In this document: positions 9,252 through 18,611 of the stretch, piece by piece
Position numbering within the stretch: the stretch's first letter is position 1
How the letters are laid out: each line of letters starts with the position of its first letter
Program-made: the position numbers and the translations under genes
Assembly: GCF_013184545.1 (NCBI RefSeq)
Contig: NZ_JAAOJA010000007.1
Span: 186,001-250,000 of the forward strand
Source: Pseudomonas tumuqii
Lineage (GTDB): Bacteria; Pseudomonadota; Gammaproteobacteria; Pseudomonadales; Pseudomonadaceae
Reading direction: 5' to 3'
DNA length: 64,000 nt
The notes under the pieces: model-generated
What the model saw: only the letters and a program-made list of their open reading frames with translations
Databases searched by the model: none
Told to the model about the DNA's origin: nothing

Positions 9252-10772
9252 ATGGACATGAAAACTGCTAACAAAAAGATGAGTGCGAAAGACAAGTACC
9301 GCCTGCTGACGCGTGACCTGTCTTGGGAACCGTCGTATCGCACCGAAGAAGAAATCTTTCCCTACCTCGCCTACGAAGGGCTGAAGATCCATGACTGGAA
9401 CAAGTGGGAAGATCCTTTCCGCTTGACCATGGATGCCTACTGGAAATATCAGGCAGAAAAGGAGCGCAAGTTCTACGCCATCATCGATGCCCACGCGCAG
9501 AACAACGGCCACCTGAATATCACCGATGCGCGCTATCTGTCGGCGCTGAAGATATTCCTGCAGGCCATCAGCCCCGGTGAGTATGCCGCGCACAAAGGTT
9601 TTGCCCGTGCTGGTCGCGAGTTTCGTGGTGTGGGTACGCAAGTGGCCTGCCAGATGCAGGCGATTGATGAGATTCGCCATGCGCAGACGCAGATCCACGC
9701 GCTGTCCAACTACAACAAGTTCTACAACGGTTTTCATGCCTTTGCCGATCAGCGCGACCGCATCTGGTACACCTCGGTAGCCCGTTCGTTCTTTGACGAT
9801 GCGATGTCTGCCGGCCCGTTCGAATTCATGATTGCCATCGGCTTCTCGTTCGAGTACGTGCTGACCAACCTGCTGTTTGTACCGTTCATGTCCGGCGCGG
9901 CTTACAACGGCGACATGGCCACCGTTACCTTCGGCTTCTCGGCGCAGTCGGATGAAGCACGGCACATGACCCTCGGTCTGGAATGCATCAAGTTCATGCT
10001 TGAACAGGACCCGGACAACCTGCCGATCGTTCAGGGCTGGATCGACAAGTGGTTCTGGCGTGGCTTCCGGGTGCTGGGTCTGGTCAGCACCATGATGGAT
10101 TACATGCTGCCCAAGCGCGTCATGTCCTGGCGCGAGGCGTGGGAGATCTATGGTGCCGAGAACGGCGGCGCACTGTTCAAGGATCTGGCGCGCTACGGCA
10201 TTCGTCCGCCGAAGGGCTGGGATGACGCCGAAGCAGGCATCGACCATATGTCGCATCAGTTCATGCTGGGTCTTTACCAGTGGAGCTTTGGTACCTCGTT
10301 CCATGCATGGATTCCCTCGGATGAGGACTTGCAATGGCTGTCGGCCAAGTACCCAACGACGTTCGACAAGTACTACCGCCCGCGCTGGGAGCACATCAAG
10401 AAGCTTGAGGCGGCGGGTACGCCGTTCAAGAACTACGGCCTGGCCAAGTTGTGCCAGTGCTGTCAGTTGCCGACGGTATTTACCGAGCCGGCCGACCCGA
10501 CCCTGATTTGCCATCGTGAAGTGGAATACAAAGGCGACAAGTATCACTTCTGCTCCGATCACTGCATGAGCATCTTCGATAACGAGCCCGAGAAATATAT
10601 CCAGGCTTGGCTGCCAATGCCGGCGCTGTTCCAGGAGCCGACCAATGGCGACCTGGGAGCCTGGATGGATTGGGTGTCGCTGAAAGATGGCCAAGACAAC
10701 GGGGACTTTGCCGACTCCCAGGACCGCCGCAACTTCGAGATGTGGCGCGGCATGGCAACTTCCAACCAGTAA
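9252..10772 (+). CDS. lapN: phenol hydroxylase alpha (catalytic diiron) subunit (DmpN/LapN)
   Basis: A 506-residue catalytic subunit. The diiron ligands are visible as E110, E140/H143 (DEIRH), E201 and E235/H238 (DEARH), the two ExxH pairs of soluble diiron monooxygenases. A C-terminal YHS-like region includes 'CQCCQLPT' and 'YHFCSDHCMSIF'. It inserts one oxygen atom into phenol or alkylphenol ortho to the hydroxyl to give a catechol. It is slightly shorter than DmpN (517). It acts in the cytoplasm with LapL, LapO, LapM and the reductase LapP. Confidence 0.97.
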   Translation: MDMKTANKKMSAKDKYRLLTRDLSWEPSYRTEEEIFPYLAYEGLKIHDWNKWEDPFRLTMDAYWKYQAEKERKFYAIIDAHAQNNGHLNITDARYLSALKIFLQAISPGEYAAHKGFARAGREFRGVGTQVACQMQAIDEIRHAQTQIHALSNYNKFYNGFHAFADQRDRIWYTSVARSFFDDAMSAGPFEFMIAIGFSFEYVLTNLLFVPFMSGAAYNGDMATVTFGFSAQSDEARHMTLGLECIKFMLEQDPDNLPIVQGWIDKWFWRGFRVLGLVSTMMDYMLPKRVMSWREAWEIYGAENGGALFKDLARYGIRPPKGWDDAEAGIDHMSHQFMLGLYQWSFGTSFHAWIPSDEDLQWLSAKYPTTFDKYYRPRWEHIKKLEAAGTPFKNYGLAKLCQCCQLPTVFTEPADPTLICHREVEYKGDKYHFCSDHCMSIFDNEPEKYIQAWLPMPALFQEPTNGDLGAWMDWVSLKDGQDNGDFADSQDRRNFEMWRGMATSNQ

Positions 10773-10836
10773 AGTTCTGACGGGCGAGGTCGTTGGTTGC
10801 AGCGGCCAAGCCCCGACACAATAAAAGGAGAGCACC

Positions 10837-11193
10837 ATGCCTGTAGTCGCCCTTAAAGAGTATGTGGGCGTTGCCCGTGATCGCGTTGAGAACTTCAACG
10901 GTAAGCAGTTGGTTTACGCCAGCTGGGATCACCACCTGCTGTTTGCTGCGCCGTTCCTGCTGTGTCTGGCGCCGCAGACCACCTTTGCCGAGTTGCTTGA
11001 AACGGCCCTCAAACCGCTGCTGCAAGCCGATCCGGATGCTGCCGCGATCGACTGGCACGCAGTTCAGTGGCTCAAGGGCAACCAGCCCTGGGTGCCGAAC
11101 TTCGACGCCAGTCTGGTAGCCAATGGCATCAGCCATAAAGACCAGTTGCGCTTCAAAACGCCTGGCCTCAACACCATCTGTGCGGTTAGCTGA
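10837..11193 (+). CDS. lapO: phenol hydroxylase gamma subunit (DmpO/LapO)
   Basis: A 118-residue gamma subunit of the (alpha-beta-gamma)2 oxygenase. It starts 64 bp after lapN, with AAAAGGAGAG as a strong ribosome site. The 'ASWDHHLLFAAPFLLCLAPQTTFAELL' segment and the size fit DmpO. It stabilises the oxygenase and carries no cofactor of its own. It is followed 10 bp later by the reductase gene. Confidence 0.93.
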   Translation: MPVVALKEYVGVARDRVENFNGKQLVYASWDHHLLFAAPFLLCLAPQTTFAELLETALKPLLQADPDAAAIDWHAVQWLKGNQPWVPNFDASLVANGISHKDQLRFKTPGLNTICAVS

Positions 11194-11203
11194 GGGGCGG
11201 GCC

Positions 11204-12265
11204 ATGAGTTACGAACTGACGATTGAACCGCTGGGTCAGACCATCGAGATTGAAGAAGGCCAGACCATTCTCGACGCCGCCCTGCGGGCCGGCATCTATT
11301 TGCCCCACGCCTGCTGCCACGGCCTGTGCGCGACCTGCAAGATTCAGGTTGTGGATGGCGAGATCGAACAGGGCGAGGCCTCCAGCTTTGCCCTGATGGA
11401 TTTTGAGCGGGAAGAAAAGAAGTGCCTGGCCTGCTGCGCCACCGCCGAGAGCGATCTGGTGATCGAGGCGGAAATCGACGAGGACCCGGATGCCGAGAAT
11501 CTGCCGGTACGTGATTTCGCCGGTACGGTCAGCCGCATCGAGACGCTGACGCCGACGATCAAGGGCGTCTGGATCAAACTCGACGATGCAGCAGGTATGC
11601 GCTTCCAGGCCGGCCAATACATCAACCTGCAGTTGCCTGACGGCATTGGCAGTCGCGCCTTTTCGATTGCCAGTGCCCCTGCGTCGAGCGGCGAAATCGA
11701 GTTGAACATTCGCATCGTGCCCGGCGGACGCGGTACCGGTTATGTCCATGAACAGTTACGGGTCGGTGAGCGCCTCGACATTACCGGGCCCTATGGTCGC
11801 TTCTTCGTGAAGAAATCGGCGCATGTGCCGGTGATTTTCATGGGAGGTGGCTCGGGGCTGTCCAGTCCACGCTCGATGATTCTGGATCTGCTGGCGGAGG
11901 GCTTTGAACTGCCGATCACGCTGATCTATGGCCAGCGCAACCGTGATGAGCTGTATTACCACGACGATTTCCTCGCCATGGCCCGGCAGCATCCGAATTT
12001 CACTTACGTACCTGCGCTCTCCCATGAGCCGGAAGGCTCGGACTGGCAAGGTTTTCGCGGCTTCGTGCATGACGCGGCCAAGGCGCACTTCGACAATGAC
12101 TTCAGGGGTCATAAAGCCTACCTGTGCGGACCGCCGCTGATGATCGATTCCTGCATCAGCACCCTGATGCAGGGGCGCCTGTTTGAACGCGACATTTATA
12201 CCGAGAAGTTCATCTCGGCAGCCGATGCCCAGCAGGTTCGCAGTCCATTGTTCAAAGCCATCTGA
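11204..12265 (+). CDS. lapP: phenol hydroxylase reductase (DmpP/LapP)
   Basis: A 353-residue NADH-dependent electron-transfer component, the same length as DmpP. The N-terminal plant-type [2Fe-2S] domain has C37, C42, C45 and C77. An FAD domain follows with the flavin motif RAFS, then an NAD domain with GGGSGLSS and LCGPPLM. It passes electrons from NADH to the diiron centre of LapN. The ATG at 11204 (GAGGGGCGGGCC upstream) is preferred; an earlier in-frame start at 11123 lies inside lapO and adds 27 unrelated residues. Confidence 0.96.
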   Translation: MSYELTIEPLGQTIEIEEGQTILDAALRAGIYLPHACCHGLCATCKIQVVDGEIEQGEASSFALMDFEREEKKCLACCATAESDLVIEAEIDEDPDAENLPVRDFAGTVSRIETLTPTIKGVWIKLDDAAGMRFQAGQYINLQLPDGIGSRAFSIASAPASSGEIELNIRIVPGGRGTGYVHEQLRVGERLDITGPYGRFFVKKSAHVPVIFMGGGSGLSSPRSMILDLLAEGFELPITLIYGQRNRDELYYHDDFLAMARQHPNFTYVPALSHEPEGSDWQGFRGFVHDAAKAHFDNDFRGHKAYLCGPPLMIDSCISTLMQGRLFERDIYTEKFISAADAQQVRSPLFKAI

Positions 12266-12476
12266 TCGCGCGCCGCCAGCGCCCCTGTGAGTAAGCGGGG
12301 CGCCGGTTTCGCCCGGATTCTTCGCGGCATTATTAATACCTTAAAGGTATCTTTAACGGCTAAATAAAGTATTAGCCGGTATTGATTGGCTTTTCTAGAC
12401 TCGTTGTCAGGGGCTAATGCCGGCTGGCCTGGGCAAGCGCAGCGGGTAGTCACATCGAACAACAACCGGAGTTCCC
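12266..12476. other. AT-rich gap with palindrome between lapP and lapC
   Basis: This is the longest gap inside the lap operon, and its base composition is unlike the flanking genes. ATACCTT and AAGGTAT around a central A form a perfect palindrome at 12336-12350. It is followed by TTTAACGG and several TA-rich words. It has no ORF. It may hold a second promoter, an attenuator or a processing site that separates hydroxylase from lower-pathway expression. Confidence 0.45.
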
Positions 12477-13937
12477 ATGCGCCAGATTGAAAATTTCATC
12501 GCCGGTGAGTTTGTCGCCGCTGCCAGTGGCAAGCGTTTCGACAAGCGTTCGCCGGTGGATAACAGCATCATCTGCTCGGTGAGCGAAGCCGGTCGCAGCG
12601 AGGTCGATGCCGCCGTCAGTGCCGCGCGCAATGCCCTGCAGGGCGAGTGGGGCGGCCTCAGCACCGATCAGCGCATCGAGCTGCTCTACGGCGTGGCCAA
12701 CGAAATCACCCGTCGCTTCGACGACTTTGTCGAGGCCGAAATGTCCGACACCGGCCAGCCTGAGCATGTGATGAAGCATGTGTTCATCCCGCGCGGCGCG
12801 GCCAACTTCAAAGTGTTTGCCGACGTGATCAAGAACGTCGCCAGCGAATCCTTTCAGATGGACACCCCTGATGGCCGCGGTGCCCTCAATTACTCGATTC
12901 GTCGCCCCAAGGGGGTGGTCGGCGTGATCTGCCCGTGGAATGCGCCTTTCATGCTGATGACGTGGAAGGTCGGCCCGGCCCTGGCCTGCGGCAATACCGT
13001 GGTGGTCAAGCCGTCCGAAGAGTCGCCGCAAACGGCGGCCCTGCTGGGCGAAGTGATGAACGCGGTGGGCATCCCCAAGGGCGTGTACAACGTGGTGCAC
13101 GGCTTTGGCCCCAACTCCGCTGGCGAGTTCGTCACCCAGCATCCGCGGGTCGATGCGATCACCTTTACCGGTGAGACCCGCACCGGCGCAGCCATCATGA
13201 AAGCCGCGTCCGAAGGCATGCGTGACGTGTCGTTCGAGCTGGGCGGCAAGAACGCCGGAATCGTGTTTGCCGATGCCGACTTCGATGCCGCAGTGGAGAG
13301 TTTCTCGCGCTCGGTCTTCCTCAACTCCGGCCAGGTGTGCCTGGGCACTGAGCGAGTGTATGTCGAACGACCGATTTTCGAACGTTTCGTCCAGGCGCTG
13401 AAGGTCAAGGCGGAGGCGGTCAAATACGGTCGTCCCGATGATCATCACGCCAACTACGGCCCGCTGATCAGCCAGGAGCACAAGCAGAAAGTGCTGTCCT
13501 ACTACCGCAAGGCAGTGGAAGAAGGCGCCACCCTGGTGACCGGTGGCGGTGTGCCGGACATGCCCGCGGATCTGGCCGAGGGCGCCTGGGTACAGCCGAC
13601 CATCTGGACCGGCCTGCCGGAAACGGCCGCCGTGGTGCAAGAAGAAATCTTCGGTCCGTGCTGCCACATCTCGCCATTCGATAGCGAAGACGAAGTGGTG
13701 CACAAGGCCAACGCCACCGATTACGGCCTGTCGACCACCATCTGGACGACTGATCTGGCCCGCGCCCATCGCATGGCGGCGCGCATCGACGTCGGCATCA
13801 CCTGGATCAACAGCTGGTTCCTGCGTGATCTGCGCACCCCGTTTGGCGGCTCCAAGCAGTCCGGCATCGGTCGCGAAGGCGGCGTGCATTCGCTGGAGTT
13901 CTACACCGAAACCCGAAATATCTGCGTGAAACTCTGA
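12477..13937 (+). CDS. lapC: 2-hydroxymuconic semialdehyde dehydrogenase (DmpC/LapC)
   Basis: A 486-residue NAD-dependent aldehyde dehydrogenase. The Rossmann region 'GVICPWNAPFMLMTWKVGPAL', FTGET, the glutamate motif ELGGKN and the catalytic cysteine in NSGQVCLGTER are all present. It oxidises the LapB ring-cleavage product to 4-oxalocrotonate, the dehydrogenase branch of meta-cleavage. No 2-hydroxymuconic semialdehyde hydrolase gene is present, so ketone-type ring-cleavage products from 3-substituted catechols would not be handled here. Confidence 0.95.
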   Translation: MRQIENFIAGEFVAAASGKRFDKRSPVDNSIICSVSEAGRSEVDAAVSAARNALQGEWGGLSTDQRIELLYGVANEITRRFDDFVEAEMSDTGQPEHVMKHVFIPRGAANFKVFADVIKNVASESFQMDTPDGRGALNYSIRRPKGVVGVICPWNAPFMLMTWKVGPALACGNTVVVKPSEESPQTAALLGEVMNAVGIPKGVYNVVHGFGPNSAGEFVTQHPRVDAITFTGETRTGAAIMKAASEGMRDVSFELGGKNAGIVFADADFDAAVESFSRSVFLNSGQVCLGTERVYVERPIFERFVQALKVKAEAVKYGRPDDHHANYGPLISQEHKQKVLSYYRKAVEEGATLVTGGGVPDMPADLAEGAWVQPTIWTGLPETAAVVQEEIFGPCCHISPFDSEDEVVHKANATDYGLSTTIWTTDLARAHRMAARIDVGITWINSWFLRDLRTPFGGSKQSGIGREGGVHSLEFYTETRNICVKL

Positions 13938-13944
13938 GGCCATT

Positions 13945-14742
13945 ATGGACAAGCAAAAAATTGAGCAGTACGGCGACGAGCTTTACCAGGCTTTCGTTTC
14001 GTGCCGCGCCGTGGCCCCACTGCTCACCCGTGAGCCGGATATCACCATCGAGGATGCCTACCGCATCCAGGAATGCTTTGTCGCGCGTCGCTTGGCGGCT
14101 GGAGAAACCATCGTCGGCAAGAAGATCGGTGCCACCAGCAAGCCGGTGCAGGACTTTCTCGGCGTCTATCAGCCGGACTTCGGCATGCTCACCTCGGCCA
14201 TGGTGTTTCAGGAGGGCGACACCATCGACCTTGGCCAGTTGATTCAGCCGAAAGCCGAAGCCGAGCTGGCCTTTGTCTTGAAGCACGACCTCAAGGGCCC
14301 CGGCATTACTGCCATGGACGTGATCCGGGCAACCGATTACGTGGTGCCGTGCTTCGAGATTGTCGACTCACGCATTACCGACTGGCAGATCAAGATCCAG
14401 GACACCGTGGCGGACAACGCCTCCTGCGGTGTGTTCGTGCTGGGCAAGACCAAGGGCGACCCACGCAAGCTGGATATCACCCTGGCGGGCATGGTGCTGG
14501 AGAAGAACGGCGAGCTGTTCTCCACCGGGGTGGGCGCCGCCGTGCAGGGTTCCCCGGCGAATGCCGTGGCCTGGCTGGCCAATACGTTGGGTGTCCTGGG
14601 CATTCCGTTCAAGGCTGGAGAAGTGATTCTCTCCGGTTCGCAGTCTTCGCTGGTTCCGGTGCAGGGCGGCGATGAGTTGGTCTGTACCGTCGGCGGTCTT
14701 GGTAGCTGCCGCGTCAAGTTTTCCGGGAGGAGCGCAGCATGA
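13945..14742 (+). CDS. lapE: 2-hydroxypenta-2,4-dienoate hydratase (DmpE/LapE)
   Basis: A 265-residue member of the hydratase/decarboxylase family. It matches DmpE rather than DmpH in the stretches 'GKKIGATSKPVQDFLGVYQPDFG' and 'IKIQDTVADNASCGVFVLG'. It adds water to 2-hydroxypentadienoate to give 4-hydroxy-2-oxovalerate. It starts 8 bp after lapC and its end overlaps lapH by four bases (ATGA). It is known to work in a complex with the decarboxylase LapH. Confidence 0.93.
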   Translation: MDKQKIEQYGDELYQAFVSCRAVAPLLTREPDITIEDAYRIQECFVARRLAAGETIVGKKIGATSKPVQDFLGVYQPDFGMLTSAMVFQEGDTIDLGQLIQPKAEAELAFVLKHDLKGPGITAMDVIRATDYVVPCFEIVDSRITDWQIKIQDTVADNASCGVFVLGKTKGDPRKLDITLAGMVLEKNGELFSTGVGAAVQGSPANAVAWLANTLGVLGIPFKAGEVILSGSQSSLVPVQGGDELVCTVGGLGSCRVKFSGRSAA

Positions 14743-15542
14743 GCAGCAACCTGACACTGTCACGCGAGGACATCGTGCGCTTGTGCGAGCGCGTTGAAGG
14801 GGCGCAGACCCGCGCCTGCGCCATCCCCAAACTGACCAATGAATATCCGCAGATGACCATCGCCGATGGCTACGCGGTGCAGAACGAACTGCGCCGGCGC
14901 TTCGTCGCCCAGGGCCACAAACAGGTCGGCTGGAAAGCCGGACTGACCTCCAAGGCCAAGATGCAGCAGATGGGCGTCAGCGTACCCTCGATTGGTTTTC
15001 TCACCGATCGCATGGCCCGTCCGGAAAACTCGGCCATATCCACCTCCGACCTGGTGCACCCGCGGGTTGAGTGCGAAGTGGCTTTCGTCATGAAGAGTGA
15101 TCTGCAGGGGACGGGCTGCACCGCCGCTGACGTCCTGGCGGCGACCGACTACGTGCTGCCGGCGGTGGAAATCATCGACTCGCGGTTTTCCGGCTTCAAA
15201 TTCGATCTGGCCAGCGTGATTGCCGACAACGGCTCTTCCGCGAGGTTCGTCGGCGGTGGCCGGGCCCGTTATGCCGAGGATCTGGATCTCAAAACCCTCG
15301 GTGTGGTGATGGAGAAAAATGGCGAGATCGTCGCCATGGGGGCCTCGGCGGCCGTCATGGGCCATCCGGCCGAAGCCATTGCCATGTTGGTGAATATCCT
15401 GGCCGAGATGGGCGAGATATTGCCGGCCGGCAGCTTCGTGATGAGCGGCGGTATCACCGAGGCCATTGCGGTGAAACCAGGTGACAGCATTGTGGCGCGC
15501 TTCCAGGAACTGGGCAGCGTATCGATGCGCTTCGTTGAATAA
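14739..15542 (+). CDS. lapH: 4-oxalocrotonate decarboxylase (DmpH/LapH)
   Basis: A 267-residue paralogue of LapE. 'GWKAGLTSKAKMQQMGV', 'HPRVECEVAFVMKS' and 'EIIDSRFSGFKFDLASVIADNGSSARFV' match the DmpH/XylI decarboxylase group. It needs a divalent metal and removes CO2 from 2-oxalocrotonate to give 2-hydroxypentadienoate. It overlaps lapE by four bases, consistent with the known E-H enzyme complex. The tautomerase gene follows after 23 bp with GAGGAGG upstream. Confidence 0.93.
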   Translation: MSSNLTLSREDIVRLCERVEGAQTRACAIPKLTNEYPQMTIADGYAVQNELRRRFVAQGHKQVGWKAGLTSKAKMQQMGVSVPSIGFLTDRMARPENSAISTSDLVHPRVECEVAFVMKSDLQGTGCTAADVLAATDYVLPAVEIIDSRFSGFKFDLASVIADNGSSARFVGGGRARYAEDLDLKTLGVVMEKNGEIVAMGASAAVMGHPAEAIAMLVNILAEMGEILPAGSFVMSGGITEAIAVKPGDSIVARFQELGSVSMRFVE

Positions 15543-15565
15543 CAACAAGAACCGAGGAGGCAGTA

Positions 15566-15778
15566 ATGCCAATCATTGAAATGCACATGGCCGAAGGCCG
15601 TACTTCCGAGCAGAAGAGCCGCGTGGCGGCAGCGGTCACCGAGGCTGTTTGTAACAGTCTGGAATGCCCTGCAGAAACAGTACGCATCCTCATCACCGAA
15701 CACGGTCACGATGAGTTTTACGTCGCCGGCATAAACATGGCACAGCGCGCCGCGAAGCAGAAGGCACAAGTCCAATGA
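15566..15778 (+). CDS. lapI: 4-oxalocrotonate tautomerase (DmpI/LapI)
   Basis: A 70-residue tautomerase with the catalytic Pro directly after the initiator Met ([13 protein letters not shown]). Arginines near positions 12 and 41 (EGRT, VRIL) correspond to those of DmpI/XylH. It is a few residues longer than the usual 62, and the C-terminal 'GIGG' segment is replaced by 'YVAGINMA'. It converts the enol to the keto form of 4-oxalocrotonate ahead of LapH. It overlaps lapF by four bases. Confidence 0.92.
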   Translation: MPIIEMHMAEGRTSEQKSRVAAAVTEAVCNSLECPAETVRILITEHGHDEFYVAGINMAQRAAKQKAQVQ

Positions 15779-16689
15779 AAAAGATCAGATGCGCACTCAT
15801 CGGCTCAGGCAACATCGGCACTGACCTGATCTACAAAGTCATGCGCAGCCCAGTGCTTGAACCGGTCTGGATGGTCGGTATCGACCCGGAGTCAGAAGGT
15901 CTACTGCGCGCCCGCGAGATGGGATTGAAAACCACCCATGAAGGTGTGGATGGCCTGCTGCCGCACGTGCTGGACGATGGCATTCAGATCGCTTTCGATG
16001 CAACCAGCGCCTATGTACATGCCGAGAACAGCCGCAAGCTCAACGCTCTCGGTGTGTTGATGATCGACCTGACCCCGGCGGCCATCGGCCCGTTGTGCGT
16101 GCCTCCGGTGAACCTGCGTGAACACGCAGAGAAGCTGGAGATGAACGTCAACATGATCTCCTGCGCCGGCCAGGCCACTATCCCGATCGTCAATGCCGTC
16201 TCACGCATTCAAACTGTCGAGTACGCCGAGATTGTCGCCAGCCTGGCGTCCAAGTCGATCGGCCCCGGCACCCGTGCCAACCTGGATGAATTCACCAATA
16301 CCACCTCGCGCGCCATCGAGAAAATCGGCGGTGCGCGCAAGGGCAAGGCGTTGGCCATTATCAACCCGGCCGAACCACCGATGATGATGCGCAACACCAT
16401 CTACTGCCTGACGGATGACGAGCCGGATAGAACCCGGATCACCGAGTCGATCCTGCAGATGATCGGCGAGGTACAGAAGTACGTGCCGGGCTATCGCTTG
16501 GTCAATGGACCTATTTTCGACCGCAAGAAAGTCTCGGTGTTCATGGAGGTGGCTGGCCTGGGTGACTACCTGCCGACCTATGCCGGCAACCTGGACATCA
16601 TGACCGCGGCCGCCACCCGCACGGCCGAAATGTTTGCCGAGGAAATCCTCGCCGGCACGATTCAGCTTAAAGCCCCGGAGGTCGCGTAA
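15775..16689 (+). CDS. lapF: acylating acetaldehyde dehydrogenase (DmpF/LapF)
   Basis: A 304-residue CoA-dependent acetaldehyde (or propionaldehyde) dehydrogenase. The NAD-binding motif GSGNIGTDL is at the N-terminus and the catalytic Cys lies in '[11 protein letters not shown]'. It forms the channelled complex with the aldolase LapG and turns the aldehyde into acyl-CoA. Its stop is shared with the start of lapG (overlap at 16689), as in other DmpFG pairs. Confidence 0.96.
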   Translation: MKKIRCALIGSGNIGTDLIYKVMRSPVLEPVWMVGIDPESEGLLRAREMGLKTTHEGVDGLLPHVLDDGIQIAFDATSAYVHAENSRKLNALGVLMIDLTPAAIGPLCVPPVNLREHAEKLEMNVNMISCAGQATIPIVNAVSRIQTVEYAEIVASLASKSIGPGTRANLDEFTNTTSRAIEKIGGARKGKALAIINPAEPPMMMRNTIYCLTDDEPDRTRITESILQMIGEVQKYVPGYRLVNGPIFDRKKVSVFMEVAGLGDYLPTYAGNLDIMTAAATRTAEMFAEEILAGTIQLKAPEVA

Positions 16690-17744
16690 TGAGCCAGTCC
16701 AACAGTTCGAGCCTCAAGGGCCGCCAAGTAATCCTGCATGACATGTGCCTGCGTGACGGCATGCACGCCAAGCGTGAGCAGATCAGTGTCGAGCAGATGG
16801 TCAAGGTCGCCACCGCCCTGGATGACGCCGGTGTGCCTTACATTCAGGTTACCCATGGCGGTGGTCTGGGTGGCAACTCGTTGCAGCACGGTTTTGCCCC
16901 GCACAGCAACGAGGAATACATCAGCGCCGTAGCCGCGAAGATGAAGCAGGCCAAGGTTTCTGTGCTGCTGATTCCGGGGCTCGGCACCATGCGGGAGCTG
17001 CACTCGGCATTCGACTGCGGTGCCCGCAGCGTGCACGTAGCCACCCACTGTACCGAGGCGGATACCTCACCCCAGCACATCGCCTATGCCCGCAAGCTGG
17101 GTATGGACACCTCCGGTTTCCTGATGATGGCGCACCTCAACGATGCAGCCGGTATCGCCCGGCAGGGCAAGCTGATGGAGTCCTACGGGGCGCAGACGGT
17201 GTATGTCACCGACTCGGCCGGCTACATGCTGCCTGAGGATGTAAAAGCCCGCATTGGTGCCTTGCGTGAGGTGCTCAATCCCGAGACCGAGATCGGCTTT
17301 CACGGCCATCACAACCTGGGCATGGGCGTGGCCAACTCGATTGCCGCGATCGAGGCGGGCGCGAGCCGCATCGACGGCTCGGTGGCCGGGCTGGGCGCTG
17401 GTGCCGGCAATACCCCACTGGAAGTCTTCGCTGCCGTGTGTGAACGCATGGGCATCGAAACCGGCACCGACCTGTTCAAGCTGATGGACGTGGCCGAAGA
17501 CATCATCGTGCCGATGATGGAGCACATCGTGCGGGTTGACCGCGAGTCGCTGACCCTTGGATATGCCGGCGTGTACTCCACTTTCCTGCTGCATGCCAAG
17601 CGCGCGAGCCTGCAATTTGGGGTTCCCGCTCGCGACATCCTGGTCGAGCTGGGCCGCAAGAAAATGATCGGTGGCCAGGAAGACATGATTCAGGACACCG
17701 CCATGACCATGGCCAAGGAACGCGGGATCTCGCTGCCCGGCTGA
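16689..17744 (+). CDS. lapG: 4-hydroxy-2-oxovalerate aldolase (DmpG/LapG)
   Basis: A 351-residue HMG-CoA-lyase-like aldolase. The motif '[15 protein letters not shown]' supplies the metal-binding Asp and catalytic residues, and '[15 protein letters not shown]' holds the metal-binding histidines. It splits 4-hydroxy-2-oxovalerate to pyruvate and acetaldehyde, which passes by tunnel to LapF. It is the last gene of the core lap set. The following 53 bp contain a stem-loop. Confidence 0.96.
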   Translation: MSQSNSSSLKGRQVILHDMCLRDGMHAKREQISVEQMVKVATALDDAGVPYIQVTHGGGLGGNSLQHGFAPHSNEEYISAVAAKMKQAKVSVLLIPGLGTMRELHSAFDCGARSVHVATHCTEADTSPQHIAYARKLGMDTSGFLMMAHLNDAAGIARQGKLMESYGAQTVYVTDSAGYMLPEDVKARIGALREVLNPETEIGFHGHHNLGMGVANSIAAIEAGASRIDGSVAGLGAGAGNTPLEVFAAVCERMGIETGTDLFKLMDVAEDIIVPMMEHIVRVDRESLTLGYAGVYSTFLLHAKRASLQFGVPARDILVELGRKKMIGGQEDMIQDTAMTMAKERGISLPG

Positions 17745-17750
17745 AGACCC

Positions 17751-17779
17751 CTTGGGGCATGTGCTGCATGCCCCTCAAG
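17751..17779 (+). terminator. stem-loop after lapG
   Basis: GGGGCATG and CATGCCCC (17754-17761, 17767-17774) form a stable stem with a five-base loop. No T-run follows, so it probably attenuates or protects the transcript rather than ending it, letting some transcription reach the accessory genes. Confidence 0.5.
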
Positions 17780-17797
17780 CGAAGCGGAGGGTAGTTG

Positions 17798-18553
17798 ATG
17801 AGCACGCGCAATGAGTTGGCCGTGGTGGTTGGTGCCACCGGCGCCTTTGGCCGACAGATTGTTGCCCGTCTGTGTGCCAGTGGCGTGGATGTCGTAGCCG
17901 TCGCGCGCAGCATGACGGCACTCAGTGAGCTGGCCAGCCTGCATCCCGGTCTGATTTCCTGCGTGGCCGACATCGCCAGTGATGACTCGGTTGCGCAGAT
18001 TCGTCAGGCACTGGATCGGCCGGTCCGGATGATTGTCCATGGCCCCGGCGTGGCGGTGGTTGGCGGCATTCTCGATGCACCCACCTCGGCGCTGGTGGAT
18101 GCGGTGAATATCAAGGTCGGCGGCTTGTTGCGCCTGACCCGGGCGGTGGATGAGTACTTGGTGCAAGGCTCGCGGCTGGTCGCGATTGGCGGCCACTACG
18201 GCTTTGAGCCAACGGCCTATGCGGCGTCTGCGGGTATTGCCAATGCGGCGCTGGTCAATGCCGTGCGCCAGCTCAGCTTGGTCTATGGCGCGCGCGGGGT
18301 GACCGCGCACCTGATCGCTCCGGGGCCGGCAGACACCGAACGCTTGCACCGCGTGGCGGCCGACCGTGGTCGGCAACGTGGCGTCAGTGCTGAGACGGTG
18401 TTGCAGGAGATGTGCCTGGAGTCCTCGATTGGTTCCTTTACCACGCCTGCGCAAGTGGCCTGGGCGGTGAGCCTGCTGCTGGCGCCAGAGGCCGATGCAA
18501 TGACGGGCTCCACCTTGATGCTGGACTCCGGTCGGCGTCGTGGTTTGCCGTGA
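17798..18553 (+). CDS. short-chain dehydrogenase/reductase family protein
   Basis: A 251-residue SDR. The cofactor motif is 'VVVGATGAFGRQIVARL', a TGxxxGxG variant. 'GGHYGFEPTAYAASAGIANAALVNAVRQLS' stands where the catalytic S-Y-K normally lies; the usual YxxxK is weak here (YAASA), so activity is uncertain. The ATG at 17798 follows GGAGGG; a TTG one codon earlier is also possible. It starts the accessory block behind lapG. The substrate could be an alcohol or keto intermediate formed from alkyl side chains, which is inference from place only. Confidence 0.75.
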   Translation: MSTRNELAVVVGATGAFGRQIVARLCASGVDVVAVARSMTALSELASLHPGLISCVADIASDDSVAQIRQALDRPVRMIVHGPGVAVVGGILDAPTSALVDAVNIKVGGLLRLTRAVDEYLVQGSRLVAIGGHYGFEPTAYAASAGIANAALVNAVRQLSLVYGARGVTAHLIAPGPADTERLHRVAADRGRQRGVSAETVLQEMCLESSIGSFTTPAQVAWAVSLLLAPEADAMTGSTLMLDSGRRRGLP

Positions 18554-18611
18554 GTTTATCCAAGTCGGGCTGTCAGGTAATAAATCCAAGAATTCCTGCG
18601 AGATCGTCAAT

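Noticed and set aside
8970..10898. A 642-residue minus-strand open frame opposite lapM-lapN-lapO.
   Set aside because: It is antisense to well-identified hydroxylase genes, has no family motifs, and is explained by GC-rich codon use.
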